Notes: generated from the sequence alone by a model not told the origin. A stretch of 21,890 nt of DNA from an uncultured Lachnospiraceae bacterium (GCA_910588755.1 CAJUQZ010000012.1:28029-49918), one strand, 5' to 3'; positions 8,792 through 17,325 are shown, numbered from the stretch's first letter. Made by a program: numbers and translations.

Positions 8792-10568
8792 ATATGACAT
8801 TGACGAGGTGATGGAGGATAAATTTGACTTTAACCAGCTAAAGCGTGTTTTTCAGTATGTGAAGCCGTACCGGGGACAGCTTGCGTTCGCGCTCTTCCTG
8901 ATGTTGTCCGCCTCGGCGCTGACCATGCTCTTTCCCATGTTTATCAGTGAGATCATGGATACTTATATACCCCAGAAGAATATCAAAGCAATTGTTATTA
9001 TAACATTGATATCACTTGTTATCGTACTGTACACCTGCGTGTGCATCCGCCTTAAAATACGCATCACCAGCCGTATTGGACAGGCGATCGTGCACCAGCT
9101 GCGCTCCGATATTTTCTGCCACCTGCAGGAGCTGCCGTTCTCCTACTATGACGACCGCCCCCACGGTAAGATCCAGGTGCGCGTGGTCAACTATGTGAAC
9201 AGCCTAAGCGACCTGCTGTCAAACGGTATTATCAACACGATAACAGACATGTGTAATTTAATTTTCATCCTGATCTTTATGCTCTTACTGCATGTGCGGC
9301 TCACACTGATCTGCCTGTGCGGACTGCCTGTGCTCTTCGCCGTCATCGTGTTCGTAAAGAGACGCCAGCGACGCGCATGGCAGATCCAGAGCAACAAACA
9401 GTCCAACCTCACCGCCTACATCGCGGAGAGCATCAACGGTATCCGTGTCACACAGTCCTTTGTGCGGGAGCGCGAAAATACTTCCATTTTCAACCACCTA
9501 AGTGACAGCTACCGCAGCGCGTGGATGCGCGCCGTCAAATACAACTTTATCATGTGGCCCTGCATTGACTCGATCTCAACCGTCACGACAGCGTTTATCT
9601 ATGTAATTGGCATTGGCTGGATCTCCGGCGAAATATATGGTGTGACCGTCGGTATCCTGATCGCGTTCACCTCCTATATCTCGAGGTTCTGGGAACCGAT
9701 CAACACGCTCGCCTCGTTTTACAACTCGCTGCTCACTGCGATCGCTTACCTGGAGCGCATCTTCGAGACGATCGACGAGCCCGTCCATGTCAAGGATGCC
9801 GAGGGCGCTGTACCGATGCCCCCGATCAACGGAAAAGTCGAATTTCAGGATGTATGCTTTAGCTATGAGGACGGTGTACAGATATTAAACAAGGTAAACT
9901 TTACGGCAAACCCAGGCGACACCTACGCTATTGTAGGCCCCACCGGTGCCGGCAAATCAACCATCGTCAACCTCATCAGCCGCTTCTACAACGTAGACTC
10001 CGGCACAATCCTGATCGACGGAACGGACATCTCCAATGTAACGCTGAAGTCCCTGCGCAGGCAGATGGGCATTATGATGCAGGACAGCTTTATTTTCTCC
10101 GGCACGATTATGGATAACATACGTTATGGAAACCTGACCGCAACGGACGAGGAGGTTATCACCGCCGCCAAGACCGTCTGCGCACACGATTTTATCATGG
10201 AGATGGAAAATGGCTACCAAACGCAGGTCAACGAGCGCGGAAGCCGCCTCTCGGCCGGACAGAGACAGCTCATCAGCTTTGCGCGGGCGCTGCTCGAAAA
10301 CCCGGCGATCCTGATTCTCGATGAAGCGACCTCAAGCATTGACACCGAGACGGAGATTCTGTTACAGAAGGGCTTAAACAGGCTTTTGGAGGGACGCACT
10401 TCCTTCATCATCGCCCACAGGCTCTCGACCATCAAGAATGCCAACTGCATCATGTATGTAGACAAAGGAAATATCCTAGAAGCCGGCACACACGATGAGC
10501 TGCTTGCACAGAAGGGCGAGTACTATAAACTGTTTATGTCACAGTATGATTTTCTTGTTAATAAATAG
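8778..10568 (+). CDS. ABC exporter half-transporter, catalytic subunit
   Basis: The 596-residue partner of the preceding gene, again a six-helix membrane domain plus nucleotide-binding domain. Walker A is GPTGAGKST (387-395) and Walker B ends in the catalytic Glu516 (ILILDEATSS). The switch His547 is in IIAHRLST. The signature is LSAGQ (491-495) instead of LSGGQ. In the heterodimer this deviating signature would face the degenerate Walker B/H-loop of subunit one, while its own intact site would face the canonical LSGGQ. The ATG at 8778 follows AAAGGGGGCG and lies inside the end of the upstream gene, implying translational coupling. A strong hairpin follows the stop. Confidence 0.94.
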
Positions 10569-10643
10569 CATACGCGTTTTAATATGTACAGGGTTCAAAA
10601 GTATAGTAAAACCGTGTTTTGCAAATAAATAACACAATTCATT

Positions 10644-10689
10644 ATAAATACAGGAGAATGTCTGCATACAGACATTCTCCTGTATTTAT
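10644..10689. terminator. Long perfect hairpin between convergent genes
   Basis: Two perfectly complementary 21-base arms (10644-10664 and 10669-10689) enclose a CATA loop; the arm core is ACAGGAGAATGTCTG. It sits between the ABC operon (plus) and the MATE gene (minus) and probably terminates both. The flanking bases are AT-rich but there is no long U-run on either strand. The stem is longer and more perfect than most terminators. Confidence 0.75.
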
Positions 10690-10756
10690 TCCTATTCAGA
10701 CAAGCACTCAAATCAAATTTCTGCAATCTCTGAAAGGTAAAATCCCTTTTCCATAC

Positions 10757-12157
10757 TTACGCCACAATATTCTGCAGCCATATTCCCTTCTTGACCAGTA
10801 TCAATCCAATAATGCACTTGATGATATCCCCGAGCTGCACCATCGCGTACACCGCGATGACCGGAAGCCCCGTAAAACGGCTGAGTGTAAAGGCGATCAC
10901 AACGCTCACGCACCAGATAAACACACTGTCAAACAGGAATGTGATGATCGTCTTGCCACCGGAGCGCAGCGTGAAATACGTCGCGTGCAAAAAGGCATTC
11001 TGGGGCATAAAGAATGCCGTCACCATAATAAAGTGCTTCGCGAGCAGCCGCGCCTCATCGTTGATCTTGTACAGCCGCGGAAACAGCGGCGCCATAAAGA
11101 ACATGACAAGCGCCACGCCCGTGCAGCACATCACGGAAAAGGCGATCAGCTTATTGTCCGTATCCCGCGCCTCCTTCATCTTTCCGGCGCCAAGCAGCTG
11201 TCCCACAATGATGGCCACCGAATCCCCCAGTGCGATGAACACGATATTAAACACATTATTGATCGTGTTAGAGACATTCAGACCGGCAACGACATTGAGT
11301 CCGCGGATGGAATAGCACTGTGTCAGCATCGCCATGCCCGCCGCCCACAGCGTCTCGTTAAACAACAGCGGACTCCCTTTCCTGATAATCTTAAAGGCCA
11401 GCTCCCTTGGCACTTTCAATGTATGATACAATCCTGTGACAAAAGAATATTCCGCATTTTCCCCGCTGCTTTTCCTGTGCACGCCGATTACCGTAATCAG
11501 CATCTCCACATAGCGCGAGAGCACTGTCGCGATTGCAGCACCCTGCACCCCGAGCGCCGGCGCGCCGAATTTTCCATATATCAATATGTAATTAAACAAA
11601 AGATTAACAATAACAGCTGCTATCCCTGCTTTCATGGGCAGCATCGTCTGACCGCACTCACGCAATGTGCTCGAATAGATCTGTACCGCCGCAAACGCAG
11701 GCAAGCCAATCAGCATGATCCTTAAATACCGTTCCCCGTGAGAAAGCGTCGCCGCGATACTTTCCGCCGAACCCTCTCCCTTTAGATAAGCGCCAATCAG
11801 CACTGTACCAAAGCCCAAAAAAAGAACAGCCGTCAGCGCTGTAATGACCGTAACCATCCACAGTTTAAACCGCATCGTCTGGCGCACGCCCTCGTGGTTT
11901 CCCTGCCCGAAATACTGCGCTGTAAAGATGCCCGCTCCGGACACGCCGCCAAAAATGCATAGATTGTAGACAAAGATCAGCTGGTTGACAATCGCCACCC
12001 CCGACATCTGCTCCGTGCCGACCTGCCCAATCATGATATTGTCAAGGAGGCTGACAAAGTTGGTGATCCCGTTCTGGATCATGATTGGCACCGCGATCAG
12101 AAGCACCATCTTGTAAAAATCCCTGTTTCCGATGAATTTTGCACGTATTTTATTCAT
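10757..12157 (-). CDS. MATE-family efflux transporter
   Basis: A polytopic inner-membrane antiporter of 466 residues, the usual length of MATE proteins with twelve helices in two bundles. The N-terminal region has the typical pattern VPIMIQNGITNFVSLLDNIM and GQVGTEQMSGVAIVNQL; the second bundle repeats it (NETLWAAGMAMLTQCYS, then VIFIALGDSVAIIVGQLLGA-like residues). It exports cationic drugs or metabolites using Na+ or H+; the substrate cannot be read. The start has AGGAGGA five bases before the ATG. It is monocistronic, with a promoter at 12193-12221 and the 21-bp hairpin downstream. Confidence 0.93.
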   Translation of the reverse strand: MNKIRAKFIGNRDFYKMVLLIAVPIMIQNGITNFVSLLDNIMIGQVGTEQMSGVAIVNQLIFVYNLCIFGGVSGAGIFTAQYFGQGNHEGVRQTMRFKLWMVTVITALTAVLFLGFGTVLIGAYLKGEGSAESIAATLSHGERYLRIMLIGLPAFAAVQIYSSTLRECGQTMLPMKAGIAAVIVNLLFNYILIYGKFGAPALGVQGAAIATVLSRYVEMLITVIGVHRKSSGENAEYSFVTGLYHTLKVPRELAFKIIRKGSPLLFNETLWAAGMAMLTQCYSIRGLNVVAGLNVSNTINNVFNIVFIALGDSVAIIVGQLLGAGKMKEARDTDNKLIAFSVMCCTGVALVMFFMAPLFPRLYKINDEARLLAKHFIMVTAFFMPQNAFLHATYFTLRSGGKTIITFLFDSVFIWCVSVVIAFTLSRFTGLPVIAVYAMVQLGDIIKCIIGLILVKKGIWLQNIVA

Positions 12158-12192
12158 AGCTTCCTCCTATGATTTTATAGCGTATCTTTTAC

Positions 12193-12228
12193 ATTATAAC
12201 ACGATTTCATTTGAAAAACAAGCTTGTT
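12193..12228 (-). promoter_or_regulatory. MATE promoter with overlapping palindrome
   Basis: On the minus strand TTGTTT (12221-12216) and a perfect TATAAT (12198-12193) are 17 bases apart, giving a leader of about 30 bases. The 12-bp perfect palindrome AACAAGCTTGTT (12217-12228) overlaps the -35 box, a typical place for a repressor operator. Confidence 0.5.
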
Positions 12229-12268
12229 GCTGCCCTGAAACAATATCACGCTAAAATAATATCAACAA

Positions 12269-12335
12269 TAACAGTTCAGCCTTCGGTTTCCTATTACAGG
12301 CATCAAGCCATGCAAAATCTGTTCGAAAACAGATT
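12269..12335. repeat. Structured intergenic repeat, copy B
   Basis: Related to copy A at 6459-6528 over about 60 bases (shared blocks TAACAGT, CAGCCT, TTCCT, GGCATCAA, GCAAAATC). The inner hairpin is AGCC-TTC-GGTT. The 3' hairpin here is AATCTGTT-CGAA-AACAGATT (12316-12335), replacing the ATCGC/GCGAT stem of copy A with a different sequence that also pairs. The outer stem has one mismatch (TAACAG with CTATTA). It lies between the divergent MATE and macro genes, upstream of the macro promoter. Confidence 0.6.
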
Positions 12336-12347
12336 CACAAATATACA

Positions 12348-12376
12348 TTGTAAATCACAGGCAAGTATTTTATAAT
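12348..12376 (+). promoter_or_regulatory. Promoter of the macro-domain gene
   Basis: TTGTAA (12348-12353) and a perfect TATAAT (12371-12376) are separated by 17 bases. The start would be near 12383, about 36 bases before the start codon. An imperfect dyad around ATCCG/CCGGAT lies in that leader (about 12381-12413). Confidence 0.6.
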
Positions 12377-12418
12377 GAAAGATATAATCCGAAATCCGGA
12401 TATACAGAAAGGAAAAAT

Positions 12419-12865
12419 ATGATATACAGGGAAGAAGAAAAAGACTTATTTTCAGTTTCAGACGATTACTATTTAGCCCATTGCATCAGCGCAGATTTTG
12501 GCATGGGAAAAGGAATCGTTGTTGAATTTAACAAACGTTATGATATGAAACATCTATTGCAGAAGAAATATCCTGGCTATGCAGCGCAATATATAAACTG
12601 CAACTCCGGCGGCGACTGCATCTTAGAAGGCCGAGTGTTGAATCTCATCACCAAAGAGAAATACTTCCATAAGCCAACCCTGGCAACCATGACTACCGCG
12701 CTGCAAAAGATGAAAGAAATCTGCGAACAGGAAGGCATCAGGAAAATTGCAATGCCAACCATCGGCGCAGGGCTTGACCGCTTGAAGTGGGCGGATGTTT
12801 CGGCCCGGATTAAAAACGTATTTGAAGATACAAATATTGAAATTCTGGTCTGCAGGTTAAAATAG
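12419..12865 (+). CDS. Macro-domain ADP-ribose hydrolase, OARD1/TARG1-like
   Basis: A stand-alone macro domain of 148 residues that closely resembles human OARD1 (TARG1), which removes ADP-ribose from acidic residues and hydrolyses O-acetyl-ADP-ribose. The two catalytic positions of that family are conserved: Lys79 in NLITKEKYFHKPT and Asp120 in IGAGLDRLKW. The nucleotide-binding stretch AHCISADFGMGKGI also matches. The DarG antitoxin macro domain belongs to the same branch and acts on ADP-ribosylated DNA, but no DarT-type toxin gene is adjacent. The start is supported by AAAGGA five to six bases upstream. A nitroreductase gene follows 72 bases downstream on the same strand and is probably co-transcribed. 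The cellular substrate is unknown. Confidence 0.88.
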   Translation: MIYREEEKDLFSVSDDYYLAHCISADFGMGKGIVVEFNKRYDMKHLLQKKYPGYAAQYINCNSGGDCILEGRVLNLITKEKYFHKPTLATMTTALQKMKEICEQEGIRKIAMPTIGAGLDRLKWADVSARIKNVFEDTNIEILVCRLK

Positions 12866-12937
12866 GAACACTTTTCCAAAAAGCGCGCCCTGTTTGGCCA
12901 TACCAGGTACGCTCAAATATAAAGGAGGAAAACAACC

Positions 12938-13468
12938 ATGAGCAATGTAATCGAAATGATCAAAAAACGCAGCTCCACAAGGGGTTACACCCCCGAACCG
13001 CTGACAGAGGAAGAACTGAATATCCTGCTGCACGCCGGACTGCAGGCGCCCACAGCGGCGAACAAACAGGAAATCCATTTCACAGTACTAAAGGGCGATA
13101 ATCCTATTTTGCAGGAGCTTGAGGACGAAAAGAACCGTCTGCGCGGCCTGTCAGCACAGGCGCATAACTTCTACTACGAGGCACCCACGGTCATCGTGTT
13201 AAGCGCGGACAGCACTTACAAGTGGAGCCCCCTTGATGCGGGCATCGCCGTGGAAAATATGGCGCTTGCAGCGGAGGAGCTTGGCCTTGGCAACCTGATT
13301 ATCGGCTGCATTTACGACGCCCTGCGTGGGGAAAAGAAGGACTACTTCTCAAAAGCCCTGCAGTTCCCGGAGCAGTACGAATATGAGATCGCCATTGCAT
13401 TCGGCCACAGGGCTGTCACAAAAGAACCCCATACCTACGATATGCAGGCACAGGTTACTTACCTGTGA
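12938..13468 (+). CDS. Nitroreductase-family flavoprotein
   Basis: A 176-residue protein of the FMN-dependent nitroreductase superfamily, which reduces nitro or quinone compounds with NAD(P)H. The N-terminal phosphate-binding pattern KKRSSTRGYTPEPLTEEEL and APTAANKQE is typical. The C-terminal half has ALAAEELGLGNLIIGCI, the family's dimer/FMN-site helix. It is at the short end of the family. An AGGAGG site precedes the ATG. Its position after the macro-domain gene suggests co-transcription, though a functional link is not obvious. A hairpin terminator follows. Confidence 0.88.
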   Translation: MSNVIEMIKKRSSTRGYTPEPLTEEELNILLHAGLQAPTAANKQEIHFTVLKGDNPILQELEDEKNRLRGLSAQAHNFYYEAPTVIVLSADSTYKWSPLDAGIAVENMALAAEELGLGNLIIGCIYDALRGEKKDYFSKALQFPEQYEYEIAIAFGHRAVTKEPHTYDMQAQVTYL

Positions 13469-13499
13469 TATTCCTTTCGCCCACGCGGGTGTATGAAAT

Positions 13500-13532
13500 C
13501 GAGTAGGGGAAGATCCATCTTCCCCCTACTCG
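13500..13532. terminator. Hairpin between nitroreductase and malQ2
   Basis: CGAGTAGGGGAAGAT (13500-13514) pairs with ATCTTCCCCCTACTCG (13517-13532) with one bulged base and a two-base loop. It lies between convergent genes and probably terminates both. No strong U-run follows on either side. Confidence 0.7.
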
Positions 13533-13551
13533 CCGCGTTAGTACTATATAT

Positions 13552-15111
13552 TTATTTTACAGTCTCTTCTGCCGCTTCTTCGTCCTCCTCCGGCTCGACA
13601 ACCGGCTCATTGCTCCAGTTCAACCGTCCGTACCGCTTGCAGAGGTCATGGACTTCCTCTTTGAGCTCCTCTGTCAGCTCTCCTCCCTTTAAACGCCACT
13701 TCCAGTTCTCACCCACTGTAGACGGCGTATTAATGCGGCAGCTGTTGTCATAACCCAAATAGTCCTGCATTGGAATAATACACAATCTCGCGCGGCTTCG
13801 CATTGCCAGACTGATCAGGGACTTGTACAGCAGCTTTTTGGGTGTATACTGATCGCACAGGTAATCCCTCGCCGCCTGCAAATCTTCCCTGGGAATACTG
13901 TCAAGCCACCCTACGATCGTCTCATTGTCATGCGTTCCTGTATACACCACACTGTTCTCTATGTAGTTGTGCGGAAGGTAATCATTGGCGCTTCCCGAGT
14001 CGCGGGTATCAAATGCAAACTCCAGCACTTTCATTCCAGGAAAACCGCTCTCCTGTACCATCCAGCGCACCGAGTCCGTCACAAAGCCCAGATCCTCCGC
14101 AATGACCTGCTTTTGGCCAAGCGCGCGCTCCATATGGCGGAACAGGTCGATTCCCGGCCCTTTCTCCCAGTGGCCGTTCACCGCCGTCTCCTCCCCGTAA
14201 GGAATCGAATAGTACTCATCAAATCCCCTGAAATGGTCGATTCGCAGCACATCACACAGCCGGAAGCTGTACTCTAGCCTTGAAATCCACCACTGATATC
14301 CGGTCTGTCTGTGGTAATCCCAGCGGTACAGCGGATTTCCCCACAGCTGGCCCGTCGCAGAAAACCCGTCAGGCGGGCAGCCTGCCACTGCCACGGGCAA
14401 ATTCTCCCTGTCAAGTTGGAACAGTTCTGGGTGCGCCCACACGTCCGCGCTGTCCATAGACACATAGATCGGAATATCCCCAACTAGCCAAATCCCATTC
14501 TCATTTGCATAGTTTTTCAGCGCTCTCCACTGCTTCTGGAACATAAACTGCAAATACTGCTGAAACTCAATATCAAAATAAAGCTCTCTTCTGTAATAAT
14601 CCAGTGCATTTGCCCACCGGAAACGGATATCCTCCGCCCACTCTGTCCACGGAACACCGCCAAAGCGGTCTTTCACTGCCATAAACAGCGCATAGTCCGA
14701 CAGCCACCAACGGTTCTCCTCCACAAACCGAAGATACTCTGTGTTATGGCTGACATCGCTGCGCTCATACGCCTTGCGCAGCAGCGGATAACGGCTCTCA
14801 TACATCTTTCCGTAATCAATGGTTCCCGGTTTTTCCCCAAAATCCGCCTCATCGCACTCTTCCTTGGTCAGCACGCCCTCCTCAATCAGCGCCTCCAGGC
14901 TGATAAAATAAGGATTGCCCGCATAGGTGGAAAAAGACTGGTACGGCGAGTCCCCATAGCTTGTTGGCCCCAGCGGCAGGATCTGCCAGTAGCTCTGTCC
15001 CGCCTCCTTCAGCCAGTCTATAAAATCGTACGCGCTCTTTGAAAAACACCCGATACCATATTTTGAAGGCAGACTGGTAATCGGCAATAAAATTCCTGCT
15101 CCTCTGTCCAT
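13552..15111 (-). CDS. malQ: 4-alpha-glucanotransferase (GH77), second copy
   Basis: A second amylomaltase in the same window, 519 residues. The catalytic residues are Asp292 in RIDHFRGFDEYY, Glu339 in VIAEDLG and Asp395 in GTHDNET. It aligns with the copy at 252-1748 almost throughout but is clearly diverged, so it is an old paralogue rather than a recent duplication. A distinctive acidic tail (EPEEDEEAAEE and neighbours, about the last 20 residues) is absent from the first copy. The ATG at 15111 has AAGGAG about ten bases upstream. It lies 58 bases downstream of the ADP-ribosylglycohydrolase gene but has its own candidate promoter overlapping that gene's stop. No LacI-type dyad is seen here, so its regulation probably differs. 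Confidence 0.94.
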   Translation of the reverse strand: MDRGAGILLPITSLPSKYGIGCFSKSAYDFIDWLKEAGQSYWQILPLGPTSYGDSPYQSFSTYAGNPYFISLEALIEEGVLTKEECDEADFGEKPGTIDYGKMYESRYPLLRKAYERSDVSHNTEYLRFVEENRWWLSDYALFMAVKDRFGGVPWTEWAEDIRFRWANALDYYRRELYFDIEFQQYLQFMFQKQWRALKNYANENGIWLVGDIPIYVSMDSADVWAHPELFQLDRENLPVAVAGCPPDGFSATGQLWGNPLYRWDYHRQTGYQWWISRLEYSFRLCDVLRIDHFRGFDEYYSIPYGEETAVNGHWEKGPGIDLFRHMERALGQKQVIAEDLGFVTDSVRWMVQESGFPGMKVLEFAFDTRDSGSANDYLPHNYIENSVVYTGTHDNETIVGWLDSIPREDLQAARDYLCDQYTPKKLLYKSLISLAMRSRARLCIIPMQDYLGYDNSCRINTPSTVGENWKWRLKGGELTEELKEEVHDLCKRYGRLNWSNEPVVEPEEDEEAAEETVK

Positions 15112-15148
15112 TATTATAATTCTCCTTTACATAACAGAATGTATTGCT

Positions 15149-15178
15149 ATCATATCTATTGTAACAATACTAATTCAA
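15149..15178 (-). promoter_or_regulatory. Candidate promoter of the second malQ with a palindrome in the spacer
   Basis: On the minus strand TTGAAT (15178-15173) and TATGAT (15154-15149) are 18 bases apart. The spacer contains a 13-base dyad, TATTGTTACAATA (15169-15157), between the two boxes, where a bound protein would block polymerase. The -35 box overlaps the last codons of the upstream gene. Confidence 0.4.
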
Positions 15179-16114
15179 AAATGCAATTAGAGAATCCTGA
15201 TTGTGAAAATTTGTTAGCCCTTCTTTCCCACGAAGCGCATCTAGCCAGCGGACTGGAATGTCATCAATACCATAATAAATCCCTGCAAGGCCACCCGTGA
15301 CGCACGCTGTTGTGTCCGTGTCATCACCCAGCATAACCGCTTGCCTCACAGCGTCCTCATAACCGACAGCACGCGCCATAATCATAAACGCACTGCGCAG
15401 GCAGTCCACCACATAGCCAGAACCGTATCCAAGCCATGCTTCATCTGGTCGTATGCTCCATTCTAGCTCCTGCTCATACGCAGGCATCTCCCGATACATT
15501 TTTCTTAGCACCACTACTGCCCTTTCAAGTGCTATTTCCCAACAAGCTCCAGAAAGAAGGCCACGCGCAACAAGGCAATACAGGGCACAGCATACCTGGT
15601 TACACATATGTCCATGCGTAATCAGGCACTGTGCGTGTGCATCTGATACCAGCTCCCAATCCGTGCCTCTGTGCCAAAGCGCAAGCGGCAGAACTCTCAT
15701 CAGAGCGCCGTTTCCCTTGCCATCTGGCCGCAGCAGTCCACACTTTTCCGGCTTTTCGCCCGCCCTATATGCATTTAGTGCCTCCCCAGTCTGTATGCCG
15801 ATATCAAACACAACACCGTCCACAGCCCATACACCGGACTGATACCACAAAAGAAGACGGTCCGAAAAGTCCTTCAGGTCAAATTTTCCACAGGATAAAA
15901 GACTGTCCAGCAGACAGAGCGCCTGCGCGCCATCATCCGACCATGTTCCCGGCTTCACACCGGAATGCGCCCTGCAAAACCCGGCTGGCGGCTTCATCTC
16001 GATTCTGTCATACGCCGGAAGCTCTGACGCCTCATGAAATTCATACGGCACCCCCAGCGCATCACCCACCAGTAGCCCATACAAGCCACCCTTTACCCTG
16101 TCATAGTTGTCCAT
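15170..16114 (-). CDS. ADP-ribosylglycohydrolase family protein (DraG/ARH)
   Basis: A 314-residue metal-dependent hydrolase of the DraG/ARH fold, which removes ADP-ribose from modified proteins or small molecules. The hallmark motifs are GDALGVP (17-23), WSDDGAQAL with metal-ligand aspartates 60-61, GNGALMRVLPL (134-144), and LGDDTDTTACVTGGLAGIYYG with Asp264, 265 and 267. All metal ligands expected for the family appear present. The ATG follows GGGGGGCAAAGGG. It is preceded on the same strand by the AraC-type regulator and followed by malQ2. With the macro-domain gene at 12419 it is the second ADP-ribose-removing enzyme in the window. The partner transferase is not encoded here. Confidence 0.92.
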   Translation of the reverse strand: MDNYDRVKGGLYGLLVGDALGVPYEFHEASELPAYDRIEMKPPAGFCRAHSGVKPGTWSDDGAQALCLLDSLLSCGKFDLKDFSDRLLLWYQSGVWAVDGVVFDIGIQTGEALNAYRAGEKPEKCGLLRPDGKGNGALMRVLPLALWHRGTDWELVSDAHAQCLITHGHMCNQVCCALYCLVARGLLSGACWEIALERAVVVLRKMYREMPAYEQELEWSIRPDEAWLGYGSGYVVDCLRSAFMIMARAVGYEDAVRQAVMLGDDTDTTACVTGGLAGIYYGIDDIPVRWLDALRGKEGLTNFHNQDSLIAFLN

Positions 16115-16170
16115 CCCTTTGCCCCCCTACTTGTACTATATCATTTTCGTCCTGTTTCTATGTGCCACTT

Positions 16171-16381
16171 CTAGCCATTTTCCCTGCCATACCTTCTCTT
16201 TTTCTGTACACCGCTTTTTTAACCGCCCTCTGCTATGCAGTCTCCTGTAACTTCCTCTTTCTTCCCATACATCCATTTTTCGACTGTTCTTCCGCTATGC
16301 AGTCTCTTGCAACTTCCTCTTTCTTCCCGTGCCTCCATTTTCGACCGTTCTCTCTACGATGCAGTCTCCTGTGACTTCTTC
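16171..16381. repeat. 62-bp tandem repeat array at the end of the AraC-type gene
   Basis: A unit of exactly 62 bp begins at 16233, 16295 and 16357; the last copy is partial and forms the final codons of the AraC-type gene. A more diverged copy fits the same register at 16171-16232. Each unit carries a block such as ATGCAGTCTCCTGTAACTTC followed by CTCTTTCTTCCC. The period is not a multiple of three, so the array is not an in-frame protein repeat. It probably arose by duplication of the gene's 3' end into the spacer before the ADP-ribosylglycohydrolase gene. Confidence 0.85.
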
Positions 16382-17229
16382 CTAATAGGAATCCATATCT
16401 CCGCGTAATAATTCTCGTCCTCTGTCCCATTGGGATATTTGTCTGGCGCATCATACATCTCCACACAGTAGCCCGCCGCAAACTCATACTCCTGCAGTGC
16501 TGGAAGCCACTCTGAAAACACCTTGGTATTTGTGTCCTGCATAGTCTGCGCAAGTACGCCCCTGCATGGAAAAACAGCCCATGTAAACGCAGGGATGGTT
16601 CGCACTACAAATCCCTCTGGAACATCCTCGGACGGATTATAAACGTCCGCAATCAGATACTCAAACTGCTCATTGCCCATCTGCGGATCAATGTTAATGC
16701 CAAACATTCCGCAGACATATTTTCCCTTTCCCGACGCGTAATGTTCCTGCCAATATGCCGGGATTTCCTGTTTTGCGTTCTCATAGCCAAACACTTTTGA
16801 CACCGCTAGAACCGTGAATGCTTCCTTCTTTGTAATCCTGTAATCCATCGTGTAACCACCTTTCAATGAAATTGATAATTTCAGCGGCGCGAAAGCTTTG
16901 AGCATGGTCTTGTTCCTGCGCACAGCAGATGGTGAGTGACCATGAAAACGAGTAAACGCCTTGGTGAAGCTGTCCGGGGAATCATATCCGTACTTCATCG
17001 CAAGCTCCATCACAGTGACCTTGCTGGTGAGCACTTCCTCCCCAGCAAGCGCCAGCCTACGGTTTCTGATATATTCCGTTATGGAGTACCCGCACAGGAT
17101 GCTGAACCCCTTATGAAAATAGAAAGGGGATACGTTGACATGTGCTGCCACATCAGCCAACGTAATCTCCTCCATGATGTGCTGTTCCATAAAGTTCACC
17201 GCATCGCTAACCGCCCTGGTCCATTCCAT
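16354..17229 (-). CDS. AraC-family regulator with GyrI-like effector domain
   Basis: A 291-residue transcription regulator. Residues 1-108 form an AraC/XylS double helix-turn-helix (ITLADVAAHVNVSPFYFHKGF, then VMELAMKYGYDSPDSFTKAF and FHGHSPSAVR). From about 128 to the end lies a GyrI-like/AraC effector-binding domain (DYRITKKEAFTVLAVSK through YYAEIWIPIRK), which binds small, often amphipathic ligands. This layout, with the DNA-binding domain first, resembles Rob and similar multidrug-type sensors. I chose the ATG at 17229, seven bases after AGGAGG; an ATG two codons earlier (17235) is nearly as good. The 3' end runs into a 62-bp tandem repeat. Targets are unknown; the downstream ADP-ribosylglycohydrolase gene is the nearest candidate. 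Confidence 0.9.
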   Translation of the reverse strand: MEWTRAVSDAVNFMEQHIMEEITLADVAAHVNVSPFYFHKGFSILCGYSITEYIRNRRLALAGEEVLTSKVTVMELAMKYGYDSPDSFTKAFTRFHGHSPSAVRRNKTMLKAFAPLKLSISLKGGYTMDYRITKKEAFTVLAVSKVFGYENAKQEIPAYWQEHYASGKGKYVCGMFGINIDPQMGNEQFEYLIADVYNPSEDVPEGFVVRTIPAFTWAVFPCRGVLAQTMQDTNTKVFSEWLPALQEYEFAAGYCVEMYDAPDKYPNGTEDENYYAEIWIPIRKKSQETAS

Positions 17230-17325
17230 ACACATGCCTCCTCCGCTGTGATCCATCGCTGCCGGAAAATTACCGTTGCAGCTTCTTTCATGATACTACG
17301 TGGATTAATCTATGTCCCGACATTT

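Noticed and set aside
10619..11725. Long plus-strand open frame of 368 codons
   Set aside because: It is antisense to the MATE gene, starts ahead of the long hairpin, and has a His/Arg/Gln-rich composition typical of antisense frames.
15631..16374. Plus-strand open frame of 247 codons rich in Pro, His and Ser
   Set aside because: It is antisense to the ADP-ribosylglycohydrolase gene and then runs through the 62-bp repeats; no ribosome binding site or family features.
16171..16381. CRISPR array
   Set aside because: The 62-bp units are contiguous without unique spacers and one unit is part of a coding sequence.
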